From Spirulina sp. CCY15215 (lineage in GTDB: Bacteria; Cyanobacteriota; Cyanobacteriia; Cyanobacteriales; Spirulinaceae): a stretch of DNA of 55,767 nt. The stretch is from the NCBI RefSeq assembly GCF_016888125.1, contig NZ_JACSWA010000517.1, positions 1 to 55,767 of the forward strand, read 5' to 3'. Below are positions 18,549 to 28,644 of this stretch, one piece after another. Below the pieces are notes generated by a model. That model saw nothing but the letters and a program-made list of their open reading frames with translations. It searched no databases and was not told the DNA's origin. Each line of letters begins with the position of its first letter. Positions within the stretch are counted from its first letter, which is position 1. The translations under genes and the position numbers were made by a program.

Positions 18549-18610
18549 AGAGAAAGCGAAGATTATAAGAGTTTGAGTAAAGCACAAATTAATGCAAAAG
18601 TCAATAAAAA

Positions 18611-18643
18611 AAGAGAAGAAATGTAAAAATCTTTTCTTCTCTT
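18611..18643. terminator. Bidirectional hairpin between glycosyltransferase and MscS
   Basis: Arms AAGAGAAGAAA (18611-18621) and its complement (18633-18643) are separated by an 11-base loop, with an A-run before and T-rich sequence after. It lies between convergent genes and could end transcripts from both sides. Confidence 0.7.
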
Positions 18644-18708
18644 CTTCCTCATTATTGACTAATACTTGTACTTAATCAAAAGAGCCATAGCAAATTTATC
18701 TCAACCCT

Positions 18709-20325
18709 TTAAGTGTAGAGATAAGCCTGTCGTAACTGCCAGTTTAGGTCGCGATTGATTTCACTTTGAATGCGATTTCCCCGCAAACAATGCTCTAGCT
18801 TAATATCATCAACAAAGAACTTAATCTCGAGGGAACGACCCCCCAAAGCAACTTCATTGACCCAGACTTTCGGATCTTGCCACTCATTGCGAGAACTCTT
18901 GAAGTCTTCCCGCAACCACGTCCGTATGGTTTCAATCGCATCATCGAGGCGAGTTTCTTCCCCAGAAGGATTGTTAAGTTTGCGGAATAACTTATTGAGT
19001 TTGAGTTTGAGCAAACTAAGTTTTTGCTCCCATTCTTGCGGTAAAGTCTCCTTATCTTCTCGGATCAAATCAGGATCAGTTAGCCAAGCCCCATACCAAG
19101 CTCGAATCAAACCGATTAATTTATCTGCACCCATCTCTTCCGTCATCTCTTCTAATCGTGCTTGTCGCGTGCGTCGTCCCACCCTTTCAGCTTGCACCTC
19201 CAAGCCCACATTTGTGCAAATATCGACAAAATCCCCCTGAATAGAACGAATTTCATCCAAATCTAATCCTCCTTGTTCGAGAAGATTGATTTTTTGAGCG
19301 AGGAGATCGAAAGACTCCTCAATTTTGTTGAGTTGAATGTTGACCGCTTTTTCAGTAATTAAACGCTTGCGTCCCGCTTCTCGCTTGCCATCTACATTGT
19401 CCGTCAATCCCGAAAAACCGTAGAATTTATCGATATATTCAAGTTTGCGATCGATTTCTCCCAGAGTATCGGGATGAGCGAGAACGACGGCTTCCATTAA
19501 AACGATCGCCCGAGCGGGATCGACATCAGCTTTGAGAGGAATATTCAGAGAATAATAGTAGTGAGACGTGGGGCGACTGAGATTGACAATAGATTGGCTT
19601 TCAAAATTACCATTAGGTAGATAGGTTTGACAGTGGGTATCGATGACATACATCTCCGTCACCCGCAAGCCAATTTTCTTGATCACGGCACGAGAACCAT
19701 CGGGTAGGGCGATAACATCCCCAAAACGGAAAGGCGTATCGATCAACAGCACTAGACCACTGGTAAAATTGGAGAGAATATCCTTGAGGGCAAAACCCAA
19801 AATAAAAGAAATACCGCCGATCGCCAACCATAAACCGGTTAAGTCAACCCCAAAACTCTGAATCGTGACTAAACCCCCCACTAAATAGATGAGGATCGGG
19901 AGCGTGTTTTCTAGGATGGGAATGAGGACATCATCCCACATGGCCTCGCTTTGTTCGGCGAATTTTTTCAGAGCATAGGCGATCACTTCCGTAAACAATC
20001 GCGCTACCCAGAAGGTAACTGCAAGGGCGATCGCGCCACTTAAAATGTTTTGTACCCAAGGATAGGTTTTGAGAAACTCAAGTTGAGATAGGGCAATTTT
20101 CAGGCTAATGGCGATCGCCACGATCACCGAGGGCAAACGCGAAACATTCAGGGAAACGAGGGGTAAATCGTTTCGCAAGCGGCGAAACCACAACCGGAGG
20201 ATGAAGAAGAAGAAAATGTAAAGAACGAATATGACCCCTGCCGCGATCGCCAAATCTTGGATGAGTGCATTCACTTCTTCCGGGTTGACTTGTATAGCTT
20301 GGGGGGGAGTTAAGCAGAAAACCAT
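18709..20325 (-). CDS. MscS-family mechanosensitive channel, tandem copy B
   Basis: The protein has 538 residues. Hydrophobic segments lie near 28-50, 65-85, 93-118 and 140-160. The pore-lining helix and the MscS core follow: FILGFALKDILSNFTSGLVL, then IDTPFRFGDVIALPDG in the beta domain. A long charged cytoplasmic tail of about 250 residues, mostly helical, follows (EEMTEEMGADKLIGLIRAWY). MscS channels open with membrane tension and release osmolytes on hypo-osmotic shock. It is the second of two head-to-tail copies; the N-terminal 25 residues differ from the upstream copy at only two or three positions. The two copies were clearly made by duplication. No transcription terminator is seen inside the gene. 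Confidence 0.93.
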   Translation of the reverse strand: MVFCLTPPQAIQVNPEEVNALIQDLAIAAGVIFVLYIFFFFILRLWFRRLRNDLPLVSLNVSRLPSVIVAIAISLKIALSQLEFLKTYPWVQNILSGAIALAVTFWVARLFTEVIAYALKKFAEQSEAMWDDVLIPILENTLPILIYLVGGLVTIQSFGVDLTGLWLAIGGISFILGFALKDILSNFTSGLVLLIDTPFRFGDVIALPDGSRAVIKKIGLRVTEMYVIDTHCQTYLPNGNFESQSIVNLSRPTSHYYYSLNIPLKADVDPARAIVLMEAVVLAHPDTLGEIDRKLEYIDKFYGFSGLTDNVDGKREAGRKRLITEKAVNIQLNKIEESFDLLAQKINLLEQGGLDLDEIRSIQGDFVDICTNVGLEVQAERVGRRTRQARLEEMTEEMGADKLIGLIRAWYGAWLTDPDLIREDKETLPQEWEQKLSLLKLKLNKLFRKLNNPSGEETRLDDAIETIRTWLREDFKSSRNEWQDPKVWVNEVALGGRSLEIKFFVDDIKLEHCLRGNRIQSEINRDLNWQLRQAYLYT

Positions 20326-20442
20326 CTTAGGGGATTGTTTTTTTAGGATTACCTCAGATATTCTACAAATTTTTCTCCCCTTTTAAAATTAGGAAATCTT
20401 TATTTTTTCAGATCAGGCAATCTTCTGAGGCAAGCTAGAGAA

Positions 20443-20476
20443 AACCCACCCTTTCAGAAAACCCAAAGGGCAGGTT
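20443..20476 (-). terminator. Hairpin terminator after MscS copy A
   Basis: On the minus strand, AACC-CCCTTT-type arms around CCCAAAACTG-like loop sequence form a stem (CCCTTT at 20449-20454 with AAAGGG at 20465-20470, extended outward by AACC/GGTT). A TTTTCTC tail follows. It lies in the gap between the two MscS genes, so each copy may be its own transcript. Confidence 0.6.
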
Positions 20477-20491
20477 GCCAAAAACATTCTT

Positions 20492-22105
20492 TTAAGTGTA
20501 GAGATAAGCATCTCTCAACTGCCAATTCAAGTCGCGATTAACTTCACTTTGAATGCGATTGCCCCGCAAGCAATGTTCTAACTTGATATCATCAACAAAG
20601 AACTTCACCTCCAAGACCCTACCGCTCAAATCGATTTCATTGACCCAAATTTTTGGATCTTGCCACTCATTGCGAGAACTTTTGAATTCTTCTCGCAGCC
20701 AACGCCGTATAACTGCAATAGCATCATCAAGACGGGTTTCTTCACCGGAAGGATCGTTAAGTTTTGCAAACAATTTATTGAGTTTGCTTTTGAGTAAATT
20801 GAGTTTTTGTTCCCATTCCCGGGGCAAAATCTCCTTATCTTCTCGCATCAAATCGGGATCTTTCAACCATAACTCATACCAAGTTCGGACAAGGAGAATC
20901 AGTTTATTTGTAGCCATCTCCCCTTGCATTTCTTCGAGGCGTGCTTGTCTGCGTCGCCCCGTGCGTTCGGCCTGAACCTCCAGACCGACGGTATCGCAAA
21001 TTTCCAGAAAATCCACCTGAATGGAACGAATTTCATTCATGTCTAATCCTCCCTCTTCAAGCACCCCAATTTTCTGGGAGAGGACCTCGAAAGATTTCTC
21101 AATTTTGTCGAGTTGAATATTAACTGCTTTTTCTGCGATCAAACGCTGCTGACCGTTTTCTCGTTTTCGATCTGCATTTAACTTCGTTCCCGAAAAACCA
21201 TAATATTTGTGGAGACATTCGAGTTTGCGATCGATGTCCCCTAGGGTGTCGGGATGGGCAAGAACGACGGATTCCATTAAGCTGATCGCCCGAGCGGGAT
21301 CGACATCGGCTTTAAGGGGAATATTCAGGGCGTAGTAGTAGTGGAAGGTGGGACGGCTGAGATTGGTAAGTTGCTGCCCTTGTAACTGACCATTGGGGAT
21401 ATAAATATCGCAGTGAGTGTCGATAATATACATTTGCGTTACCCGCAAGCCGATCTTTTTAATAATGGCACTGGAGCCGTCGGGTAGGGCGATAACATCC
21501 CCGAAACGAAAAGGTGTATCGATCAATAGAACTAGACCACTGGTAAAGTTAGCGAGAATATCTTGGAGGGCAAAACCTAAAATAAAGGAAATACCGCCGA
21601 TCGCCACCCATAAACCCGTTAAGTCAATTCCCAAACTTTGAATCGTAATCAAACCCCCTACCAAATAAATAATGACTGGGAGTATAGTTTCGAGGATGGG
21701 AATGAGGACATCATCCCACATGGCCTCGCTTTGTTCGGCGAACTTTTTCAGGGCGTAGATAATGACCTTGGTAAACAGCCGCGCTAGCCAAAACGTTATG
21801 GAAATGGCGATCGCTGCGCTTAAAATATTTTGTATCCAAGGGTAAGTTTTGAGAAACTCAAGTTTAGATAAGGCAATTTTCAGGCTAATGGCGATCGCAA
21901 CGATCACCGAGGGTAAACGCGAGACACTCAGAGAAACAAGGGGTAAATCGTTTCGTAAGCGGCGAAACCAAAAGCGGAGAATAAAGAAGAAGAAAATGTA
22001 GAGAACGAATATCACCCCTGCCGCGATCCCCAAGTCTTGGAGGAGTGCATTCACTTCTTCCGGGTTGACTTGTATAGCTTGAGGGAGAGTTAAGCGAAAT
22101 ACCAT
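20492..22105 (-). CDS. MscS-family mechanosensitive channel, tandem copy A
   Basis: The protein has 537 residues and the same layout as the next copy: three or four N-terminal helices, pore and beta domain (FILGFALQDILANFTSGLVL, RFGDVIALPDGSSA), then a long helical cytoplasmic tail. It differs most from the downstream copy in the segment after the beta domain (HCDIYIPNGQLQGQQ here, HCQTYLPNGNFESQS there) and in the tail. That is where ligand or gating specificity might diverge. Substitutions are frequent at third codon positions, so the duplication is not very recent, although long identical DNA stretches remain. It is divergent from clpS. Confidence 0.93.
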   Translation of the reverse strand: MVFRLTLPQAIQVNPEEVNALLQDLGIAAGVIFVLYIFFFFILRFWFRRLRNDLPLVSLSVSRLPSVIVAIAISLKIALSKLEFLKTYPWIQNILSAAIAISITFWLARLFTKVIIYALKKFAEQSEAMWDDVLIPILETILPVIIYLVGGLITIQSLGIDLTGLWVAIGGISFILGFALQDILANFTSGLVLLIDTPFRFGDVIALPDGSSAIIKKIGLRVTQMYIIDTHCDIYIPNGQLQGQQLTNLSRPTFHYYYALNIPLKADVDPARAISLMESVVLAHPDTLGDIDRKLECLHKYYGFSGTKLNADRKRENGQQRLIAEKAVNIQLDKIEKSFEVLSQKIGVLEEGGLDMNEIRSIQVDFLEICDTVGLEVQAERTGRRRQARLEEMQGEMATNKLILLVRTWYELWLKDPDLMREDKEILPREWEQKLNLLKSKLNKLFAKLNDPSGEETRLDDAIAVIRRWLREEFKSSRNEWQDPKIWVNEIDLSGRVLEVKFFVDDIKLEHCLRGNRIQSEVNRDLNWQLRDAYLYT

Positions 22106-22261
22106 CTCGAGTTATTGTTTTTTAGGATTACTTTCGCTATTCTACAAATTTTTGTCCTCCCGTAAATATTTTGGGGAAATATTGAGTAAAATGGGGCAGT
22201 GTCTTGCAATCATTCTCAATATTTTCTTAACAAGAGGATTTCATTAGGAGGTATAGCACTC

Positions 22262-22561
22262 GTGTCTACAGACGTATTAGAGAAACCGGCAATTGGTCAA
22301 AAAACCGCAACGGTTCGTAAAATTGCTCCACGCTATCGCGTCTTGCTACATAATGACGATTTTAATTCGATGGAACACGTTGTACAAACCCTCATCACGA
22401 CAATAGGAGGACTCACACAGCCTCAAGCCGTTAGTATTATGATGGAGGCACATAGCAATGGTATTGCCTTGGTCATTACCTGTGCGTTGGAACCGGCAGA
22501 ATTCTATTGCGAAACGTTGAAAAATCACGGTTTGACCAGCACAATTGAACCAGATGAATAA
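22262..22561 (+). CDS. clpS: ATP-dependent Clp protease adaptor ClpS
   Basis: The protein has 99 residues and starts at a GTG (22262) with a very good ribosome site (AGGAGGT, nine bases upstream). Reading further upstream adds no family sequence. The ClpS core is complete: YRVLLHNDDFNSMEHVVQTL, with the NDD of the N-degron pocket, then TQPQAVSIMMEAHSNGIALV. ClpS binds proteins with destabilising N-terminal residues and passes them to ClpC/ClpA for degradation. The disordered N-terminal extension (STDVLEKPAIGQKTATVRKI) is the part that enters the Clp chaperone. A CPBP protease gene begins 70 bases downstream on the same strand. Confidence 0.95.
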   Translation: MSTDVLEKPAIGQKTATVRKIAPRYRVLLHNDDFNSMEHVVQTLITTIGGLTQPQAVSIMMEAHSNGIALVITCALEPAEFYCETLKNHGLTSTIEPDE

Positions 22562-22630
22562 AGATTGTCTGTCTGGTTTTCCCTTCGTTATTCTCTGTTT
22601 TTCCTAAAATTGCGATCGAGGAGCATCACT

Positions 22631-23467
22631 TTGAAATTAGTCCCTCTCTTTGTTATTAAACGCCCAGCATATCAACGGCTGGGTCTTTTTGTTATCGCCC
22701 TAGCGATCGCCTGGCTTCCTTTCTTAATTCCCTTACATTTTCTCTTAAGTTACGATCCTAATTTGCGATCGATTGTGACAATGGGAATTCTTTATCTGGA
22801 ATTTCTGATTTTATTGCGGTTGTGGGGTCGAGAAGTTTGGGGAATTTTTGCTGTTTTTAATTATTATGGTTTAATCTGGAATCGCAAAAATGGGACAGAA
22901 TTTCTCAATAGTTTAGCAGTCGGCTTATGGTTGACTCTTGCTTTATTTGCGCTGATGGTAATTTTTGGCTGGGCATTTCTACAACCTTCTCGCAATCTTA
23001 TCAATGTTATTTTTGAAGGTTTATTGATGTCCTTAGCAGTAGGATTTGCTGAAGAGTTAGTATTTCGCGGTTGGTTTTTAGATGAATTAGAACGAGATTA
23101 TTCTCCACAGATTTCTCTCTGGGTAAATGCTCTTATTTTTGCTGCTGTCCATTTTATCAAGCCTCTTGCAGAAATGATTCGCACTTTTCCACAATTTCCT
23201 GGATTAGTGTTGTTAGGACTAATTTTAGTGTGGAGTAAGCGCAAATTTAACAACCGCTTGGGAAGTTCAATTGGATTGCACGCGGGCTTAATTTGGGGCT
23301 ATTATATTATTGTTGTGGGTGATTTGGTGAACTATAGCGATCGCGTTTCTCCGTGGATTACTGGAGTCGATCGCAATCCTTTAGCGGGATTAATGGGATT
23401 ATGTTTTTTAGGAATTCTCGCTCTGTTTTTAAAGTTTATCCCCTCAAAAATCGTCCCTCGGAAATAG
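22631..23467 (+). CDS. CPBP (CAAX/Rce1-like) family intramembrane protease, copy 2
   Basis: The protein has 278 residues from a TTG at 22631 that has GAGGAG seven bases upstream; an earlier TTG at 22565 has none. The resulting length matches the paralogue at 6,053. The catalytic set is present: EELVFRG (near residue 163), FAAVHFIKP and SSIGLHAGLIWGYY. The C-terminus GVDRNPLAGLMGLCFLGIL parallels the other copy. About eight hydrophobic segments are visible. The substrate is unknown. Its position after clpS suggests shared transcription, which would join an N-degron adaptor and a membrane protease in one unit; that link is only inferred from position. Confidence 0.86.
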   Translation: MKLVPLFVIKRPAYQRLGLFVIALAIAWLPFLIPLHFLLSYDPNLRSIVTMGILYLEFLILLRLWGREVWGIFAVFNYYGLIWNRKNGTEFLNSLAVGLWLTLALFALMVIFGWAFLQPSRNLINVIFEGLLMSLAVGFAEELVFRGWFLDELERDYSPQISLWVNALIFAAVHFIKPLAEMIRTFPQFPGLVLLGLILVWSKRKFNNRLGSSIGLHAGLIWGYYIIVVGDLVNYSDRVSPWITGVDRNPLAGLMGLCFLGILALFLKFIPSKIVPRK

Positions 23468-23822
23468 TAGCAGAAAAACTCCACCAAAATCGCCATCGTT
23501 AAAATATCTTTGAATAATAGATCTATCTGCCAATCTGTTCATTAAGTGAGTTCCTTGGCTGAAATAGCGTAACAAGGTAACAATTAAACCATTTCCGCGA
23601 TCGCCCCATAATTTCCCAATATTCCGTTTTGGGGTTTTGCACTCAGCCCAATAATTTCAGTATTTTCTCGGAGGAAACTGGAAAAAACAGCCCGAAAAGT
23701 GCGATCGCACGATCCTTGACTTCCTTTTTGTTCATTTTTTGAGAGAATATTTGTTAAAACATAATAAGACATTGCCTAAACCGTAAACACTCGTCCCTTT
23801 GACCTAAACCATTAAATCCAGA
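23468..23822. other. Intergenic region upstream of gcvP
   Basis: About 355 bases between the CPBP gene and gcvP. A 62-codon minus-strand frame in it has no recognisable sequence. I looked for a glycine riboswitch because gcvP follows, but did not see its paired-aptamer core. HIP1 sites occur near 23600 and 23700. The gcvP promoter is presumably here. Confidence 0.5.
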
Positions 23823-26753
23823 ATGCAAAACACCGAAACTACCTCCAAGACCACTTTACTCCTCGGGAGTCCCCAACAATTACCCTCAACGACTCAAGAA
23901 AATGGAATCGATAATTTTGCTCAACGTCACATCGGGATCGATGAAAAAGATGTGGAGAAAATGTTAAAAAGTCTGGGTTATGCCAGTTTAGATGAATTGA
24001 TTTATAATACTATTCCGGTTAATATTCGCAGCAAAGAACCGCTTAATTTACCTGTAGTGAAAAGTGAATATACTGCCTTAGCTGAAATCAAAGCCATTGC
24101 CTCTAAAAATAAACTGAATCGTTCCTATATTGGCATGGGTTATTATGATTGTATTACCCCGCCTCCAATTCAACGCCACATTTTAGAAAATCCCGGTTGG
24201 TATACCGCTTACACCCCTTATCAAGCAGAAATTGCCCAAGGACGTTTGGAAGCCCTTTTAAACTTTCAAACCATGATTATTGAACTTACGGGGATGGAAA
24301 TTGCCAATGCGTCTCTTTTAGATGAAAGTACCGCCGCCGCCGAAGCTATGACCATGAGTTATGGACTGTGTAAAAATAAAGTAAATACCTTTTTTGTTGC
24401 CGATACTTGTCATCCTCAAACCATCGAAGTGATTCTCACTCGCGCCCAACCTCTTGATATTGAAGTAATTGTTGGAAATCACGAACTTTTTGATTTTAAA
24501 ACCCCTATTTTTGGCGCATTATTACAGTATCCAGCCACAAATGGGATGATTTTTGATTATCGTTCTTTCATTGCGAAAGTTCACGAAATGGGTGCTTTAG
24601 TAACCGTTGCCGCCGATCCTCTCAGTTTAACCCTCTTAACCCCTCCAGGTGAATTTGGCGCAGATATTGCCGTGGGAAGCACTCAGCGTTTTGGTGTCCC
24701 CTTGGGCTACGGAGGACCTCACGCTGCCTATTTTGCCACGAAGGAAGCCCATAAACGGCACATTCCAGGGCGACTGGTGGGGGTTTCTCAAGATAGTCAC
24801 GGCAAACCTGCCTTGCGCTTGGCACTGCAAACCCGAGAGCAACATATTCGCCGAGACAAAGCGACCAGTAATATTTGTACGGCTCAAGTGCTACTAGCGG
24901 TGATTGCTTCGATGTATGCAGTTTATCACGGTCCCGACGGGTTAAAGGCGATCGCGCAACGCATTCATAAACTAACAGTTCTCCTCACCGCCGGACTCCA
25001 ACGGCTGAATTATAGCATCGATCGCGTCCCGATTTTTGATACAGTGTGCGTGGGAGTCGGGAAAGAAGGTGCAAAAGCTCTCGTTAAAGTTGCCGAAGCA
25101 CGAGGCACTAATTTACGCTTATTGGATGGACAAGTGTGCATTTCCCTCGACGAAACCACCGCCGAAGAGGATGTGATCGACCTTTGGAATACTTTCTGTA
25201 ACCGCGATAAATTGCCCTTTACCGTGGAAGAAATCGAAAAAGAATTACATTTTGACTATCCCGAACCTTTTGCCCGAAAAAGCGAATATTTGCGCGATCG
25301 CGTCTTTACCCGTTATCGATCAGAAACGGAACTCTTGCGCTATCTACATCGTTTGGAAAGTAAGGATCTCTCCCTCACTACCTCGATGATCCCCTTGGGA
25401 TCTTGTACCATGAAACTCAATGCCGCCGCCGAAATGTTCCCCGTAACCTGGCCCGAGTTTGGCAAAATTCACCCCTTTGCACCTTTATCTCAAACCCGAG
25501 GTTATCAAATTTTATTCGCGCAACTGGAAGCATGGTTAGCGGAAATTACTGGGTTTGCGGATGTATCTTTGCAACCCAACGCCGGCTCTCAAGGAGAATA
25601 TGCTGGGTTGCAGGTCATTCGCAAGTATCATGAACATCGAGGAGAAGGACACCGTAAAATCTGTTTAATTCCTGAGTCCGCACATGGAACAAACCCCGCC
25701 AGTGCAGTCATGTGCGGCATGAAGGTGATAACAATTAAATGCGACAAGCAAGGGGATATTAGTATTGCTGATCTCAAAGGGAAAGTCGAAAAACACGGGG
25801 CTAACCTTGCTGCTTTGATGATCACTTATCCTTCAACCCACGGGGTTTTTGAAGAAGGGGTGACAGAGATATGTGCAATGATTCACCAATACGGCGGTCA
25901 AGTTTATTTAGATGGCGCAAATATGAATGCTCAAGTGGGGTTGTGTCGTCCAGGGGACTATGGTGCGGATGTTTGTCACTTAAATCTACATAAAACCTTC
26001 TGTATTCCTCATGGTGGTGGTGGTCCTGGGGTTGGCCCTATTGGGGTTGCATCTCATCTCGTGCCTTTCTTGCCTGGTCATTCTGTGGTTGAGTTGGGGG
26101 GAGAAAATAGTATTGGGGCAATTTCTGCGGCACCTTGGGGAAGTGCGAGTATTTTGGTTATTTCCTGGATGTATATTGCCATGATGGGGGAGGAAGGTCT
26201 AACTCAAGCGAGTAAGGTGGCGATTCTTAGTGCGAACTATATCGCCAAGCGCCTAGAGGAGGCTTATCCTATTTTATACAAAGGCAAGTCTGGCTTAGTG
26301 GCTCACGAATGTATTATCGACCTACGACCTTTAAAAAAACGAGGGGGAATTGAAGTAGATGATGTGGCTAAACGCTTGATGGATTATGGGTTTCATGCCC
26401 CTACTATGTCCTGGCCTGTCATTGGGACGATGATGGTAGAACCAACGGAAAGCGAGTCTTTACAAGAGTTAGATCGTTTCTGTGAGGCAATGTTAGCTAT
26501 TCGCGAGGAGGCTGCAGCTATTGAAACGGGAAAGATGGATCCAGGGAATAATCCTTTGAAAAATGCGCCTCATACGGCAGAATCTTTATTGTCTGATGAT
26601 TGGGATCGCCCCTATTCTCGAGCAATAGCTGCTTATCCCGCACCTTGGACAAAAGAACATAAATACTGGACTCCCGTGGGACGCATCGATAATGCTTTTG
26701 GCGATCGCAATTTGGTCTGTTCTTGTGTTGGTATGGAAGCAGACGATGAATAA
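23823..26753 (+). CDS. gcvP: Glycine dehydrogenase (decarboxylating), P-protein of the glycine cleavage system
   Basis: The protein has 976 residues, the full length of a fused (single-chain) P-protein. The N-terminal half has [19 protein letters not shown] and [20 protein letters not shown]. The C-terminal half has the PLP lysine K724 in [20 protein letters not shown]. The enzyme decarboxylates glycine and loads the aminomethyl group on lipoyl-GcvH. In cyanobacteria it works in photorespiratory 2-phosphoglycolate salvage. The start ATG at 23823 has a weak ribosome site; a short variable leader precedes the conserved part. Its gene runs tail-to-tail with glyA, the enzyme that uses its product methylene-THF. 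gcvT and gcvH are not in the window. Confidence 0.97.
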   Translation: MQNTETTSKTTLLLGSPQQLPSTTQENGIDNFAQRHIGIDEKDVEKMLKSLGYASLDELIYNTIPVNIRSKEPLNLPVVKSEYTALAEIKAIASKNKLNRSYIGMGYYDCITPPPIQRHILENPGWYTAYTPYQAEIAQGRLEALLNFQTMIIELTGMEIANASLLDESTAAAEAMTMSYGLCKNKVNTFFVADTCHPQTIEVILTRAQPLDIEVIVGNHELFDFKTPIFGALLQYPATNGMIFDYRSFIAKVHEMGALVTVAADPLSLTLLTPPGEFGADIAVGSTQRFGVPLGYGGPHAAYFATKEAHKRHIPGRLVGVSQDSHGKPALRLALQTREQHIRRDKATSNICTAQVLLAVIASMYAVYHGPDGLKAIAQRIHKLTVLLTAGLQRLNYSIDRVPIFDTVCVGVGKEGAKALVKVAEARGTNLRLLDGQVCISLDETTAEEDVIDLWNTFCNRDKLPFTVEEIEKELHFDYPEPFARKSEYLRDRVFTRYRSETELLRYLHRLESKDLSLTTSMIPLGSCTMKLNAAAEMFPVTWPEFGKIHPFAPLSQTRGYQILFAQLEAWLAEITGFADVSLQPNAGSQGEYAGLQVIRKYHEHRGEGHRKICLIPESAHGTNPASAVMCGMKVITIKCDKQGDISIADLKGKVEKHGANLAALMITYPSTHGVFEEGVTEICAMIHQYGGQVYLDGANMNAQVGLCRPGDYGADVCHLNLHKTFCIPHGGGGPGVGPIGVASHLVPFLPGHSVVELGGENSIGAISAAPWGSASILVISWMYIAMMGEEGLTQASKVAILSANYIAKRLEEAYPILYKGKSGLVAHECIIDLRPLKKRGGIEVDDVAKRLMDYGFHAPTMSWPVIGTMMVEPTESESLQELDRFCEAMLAIREEAAAIETGKMDPGNNPLKNAPHTAESLLSDDWDRPYSRAIAAYPAPWTKEHKYWTPVGRIDNAFGDRNLVCSCVGMEADDE

Positions 26754-26810
26754 TTATCGATACCTTCAAGGGCAAGATGCGCCACTACCATCACCATAGA
26801 ATACAGGAGT

Positions 26811-26827
26811 GGGAGCGAGATGCTCCC
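26811..26827. terminator. Short hairpin between convergent gcvP and glyA
   Basis: GGGAGC and GCTCCC enclose the loop GAGAT, with no T-run. It resembles the GC-hairpin with an AGAT loop at 51,121-51,167. It may be a dispersed cyanobacterial hairpin repeat or a weak bidirectional terminator. Confidence 0.45.
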
Positions 26828-26855
26828 TAGCTGCGTAAGTCCTATTTTTTGCTTG

Positions 26856-28139
26856 TTATACGATCGCCGGGGCGGGAATTTTCAGGTGAGGATAGAGAGG
26901 AAAGCGATCGCACAAACTGGCGACCCGATGGCGACAATCTTCAGCAATGCTTTCATCTTCCTGGTTGAGAAGGCGATCGGCGATGATATTAGCGATTTCC
27001 ACAAATTCTTCTTTGCCTAGGCCTCGACTGGTCATGGCCGGAGAACCCAAACGCACGCCACTGGTGACGAAGGGAGATTCGGGATCGAAGGGAACGGTAT
27101 TTTTATTGGTTGTCACGTTGACTTCTTCGAGGAGGCGATAGCCTTTTTTACCGGTCATGGCAATAGAACGCAGATCCACGAGAAAAAGATGGTTATCAGT
27201 TCCCCCAGAAACAATCTTAAACCCGCGTTCGCTGAGTCGAGAGGCAAGGGTTTGAGCGTTTTCGATTACCTGTCCGCAATAGGTTTTAAACTCGGGTTTG
27301 AGGGCTTCTCCGAAGGCGACGGCTTTAGCGGCGATAACGTGTTCTAAGGGCCCGCCTTGAGTACCTGGGAAAACGGCTTTATTGAATTGTTTGCCTAATT
27401 CCTTATCTTGAGTCAGAATTAAGCCTCCTCTCGGTCCTCTGAGGGTTTTGTGGGTGGTGGTGGTGACAACGTGGCAATGGGGGACAGGGTTGGGATGGTG
27501 TCCGGTTGCTACTAATCCGGCAATATGGGCGATATCTGCCATTAAGTACGCATCAACTTCATCGGCAATTTCCCGAAACTTGGCAAAATCAATGATACGA
27601 GAGTAGGCAGAGTAACCGCAAATAATCAGTTTGGGGCGTTCTTTGCGGGCAATTTCGCGAATTTGTTCGTAGTTGAGGCATTCAGTTTCGCGATCGACTC
27701 CATATTGTGCGACTTGAAACCATTTCCCAGAAACATTGACAGGAGAACCATGAGTGAGGTGTCCGCCGTGGGATAAGTCCATGCCTAAGATTTTATCTCC
27801 AGGTTCGAGGAGGGCGAGAAAAACGGCAAAGTTAGCTTGTGCGCCGGAATGGGGTTGAACGTTGGCCATGGCCGCCCCAAAAAGCTGTTTGGCGCGATCG
27901 ATCGCCAGTTGTTCGGCGCGATCGATGAATTCACAACCGCCGTAATAGCGTTTCTTGGGCAATCCTTCGGCATATTTATTGGTTAGAACCGATCCTTGGG
28001 CTGCCATAACCGCAGGAGAGGTAAAGTTTTCGCTGGCGATGAGTTCGAGGCGATCGCGCTGCCGTTGCAGTTCGAGATTGATAATACTAGCAATTTCGGG
28101 ATCGGTTTGGACGAGAAAATCTGAGTTACTTTCGCTCAT
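26856..28139 (-). CDS. glyA: Serine hydroxymethyltransferase
   Basis: The protein has 427 residues from the ATG at 28139 ([20 protein letters not shown]); twelve upstream residues in frame are not family-like. The PLP lysine is K231 in [26 protein letters not shown] and [18 protein letters not shown] are the family signatures for folate and serine binding. The enzyme interconverts serine and glycine with tetrahydrofolate and supplies one-carbon units. Together with the convergent gcvP it closes the glycine-to-serine step of photorespiration. The length is normal and no unusual feature is seen. Confidence 0.97.
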   Translation of the reverse strand: MSESNSDFLVQTDPEIASIINLELQRQRDRLELIASENFTSPAVMAAQGSVLTNKYAEGLPKKRYYGGCEFIDRAEQLAIDRAKQLFGAAMANVQPHSGAQANFAVFLALLEPGDKILGMDLSHGGHLTHGSPVNVSGKWFQVAQYGVDRETECLNYEQIREIARKERPKLIICGYSAYSRIIDFAKFREIADEVDAYLMADIAHIAGLVATGHHPNPVPHCHVVTTTTHKTLRGPRGGLILTQDKELGKQFNKAVFPGTQGGPLEHVIAAKAVAFGEALKPEFKTYCGQVIENAQTLASRLSERGFKIVSGGTDNHLFLVDLRSIAMTGKKGYRLLEEVNVTTNKNTVPFDPESPFVTSGVRLGSPAMTSRGLGKEEFVEIANIIADRLLNQEDESIAEDCRHRVASLCDRFPLYPHLKIPAPAIV

Positions 28140-28314
28140 AAGAACTATTCTAGTAGTCTGTAGGTTTTTCATCATACCGCATTGACTAGGGGCGATCGCG
28201 CTCCTGCGCTGGAAGATTTTGATTAAGCTATGTAGTCATTCCCACTGTCTGGGCAAAAAATTAAATTAGAATAAGGATATAGGTAGTATTCGCGAACACT
28301 TTTGGAGGGGAATC

Positions 28315-28569
28315 ATGTTAGTAATTCTTATGGACGAACAAATGCTTTCTCCCCAACAGGTCTGTTGTAACTGTCTTTTAGCCAATAGCAAAGGTTTACC
28401 GCGTTGGCATCAGGGGAAACTGGGATGCGGTTTGGCTATTTCTTCACTGCGATCGCCTGAACCTCAAAAGGCGATCCGAGGCGATCGCGATGACTATTCC
28501 CAAGATCGCACCAATCTGCCAGAATTGTATGAGTGTCAAATGGGGTTTCGAGTCGCTGCAATTGATTAA
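28315..28569 (+). CDS. Small Cys-containing protein of unknown function
   Basis: The protein has 84 residues with a good ribosome site (GGAGGGG, four bases before the ATG). It contains CCNC near 17-20, a CG pair near 38 and a C close to the end (YECQMGFRVA), which could bind a metal or form a small Zn/Fe site. The middle part (residues about 44-66) is encoded by DNA with three HIP1-like sites and is rich in Arg and Asp, looking like an insertion of HIP1 sequence into the frame. The two ends look conserved and the middle looks variable. I do not recognise the family. Confidence 0.6.
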   Translation: MLVILMDEQMLSPQQVCCNCLLANSKGLPRWHQGKLGCGLAISSLRSPEPQKAIRGDRDDYSQDRTNLPELYECQMGFRVAAID

Positions 28570-28644
28570 AAATATTGATTACAAATAAGTATTTACAATA
28601 GAAAAGGACAAGAACCCCCTCTCACATTGTGTTTGCCACATTGG

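Noticed and set aside
23584-23772. 62-codon minus-strand frame upstream of gcvP
   Set aside because: No recognisable motif, no ribosome site and a low-complexity look. It lies in a promoter region and is more likely chance.
23468-23822. Glycine riboswitch before gcvP
   Set aside because: Looked for because the gene is a glycine cleavage enzyme, but no paired aptamer core or terminator hairpin is visible.
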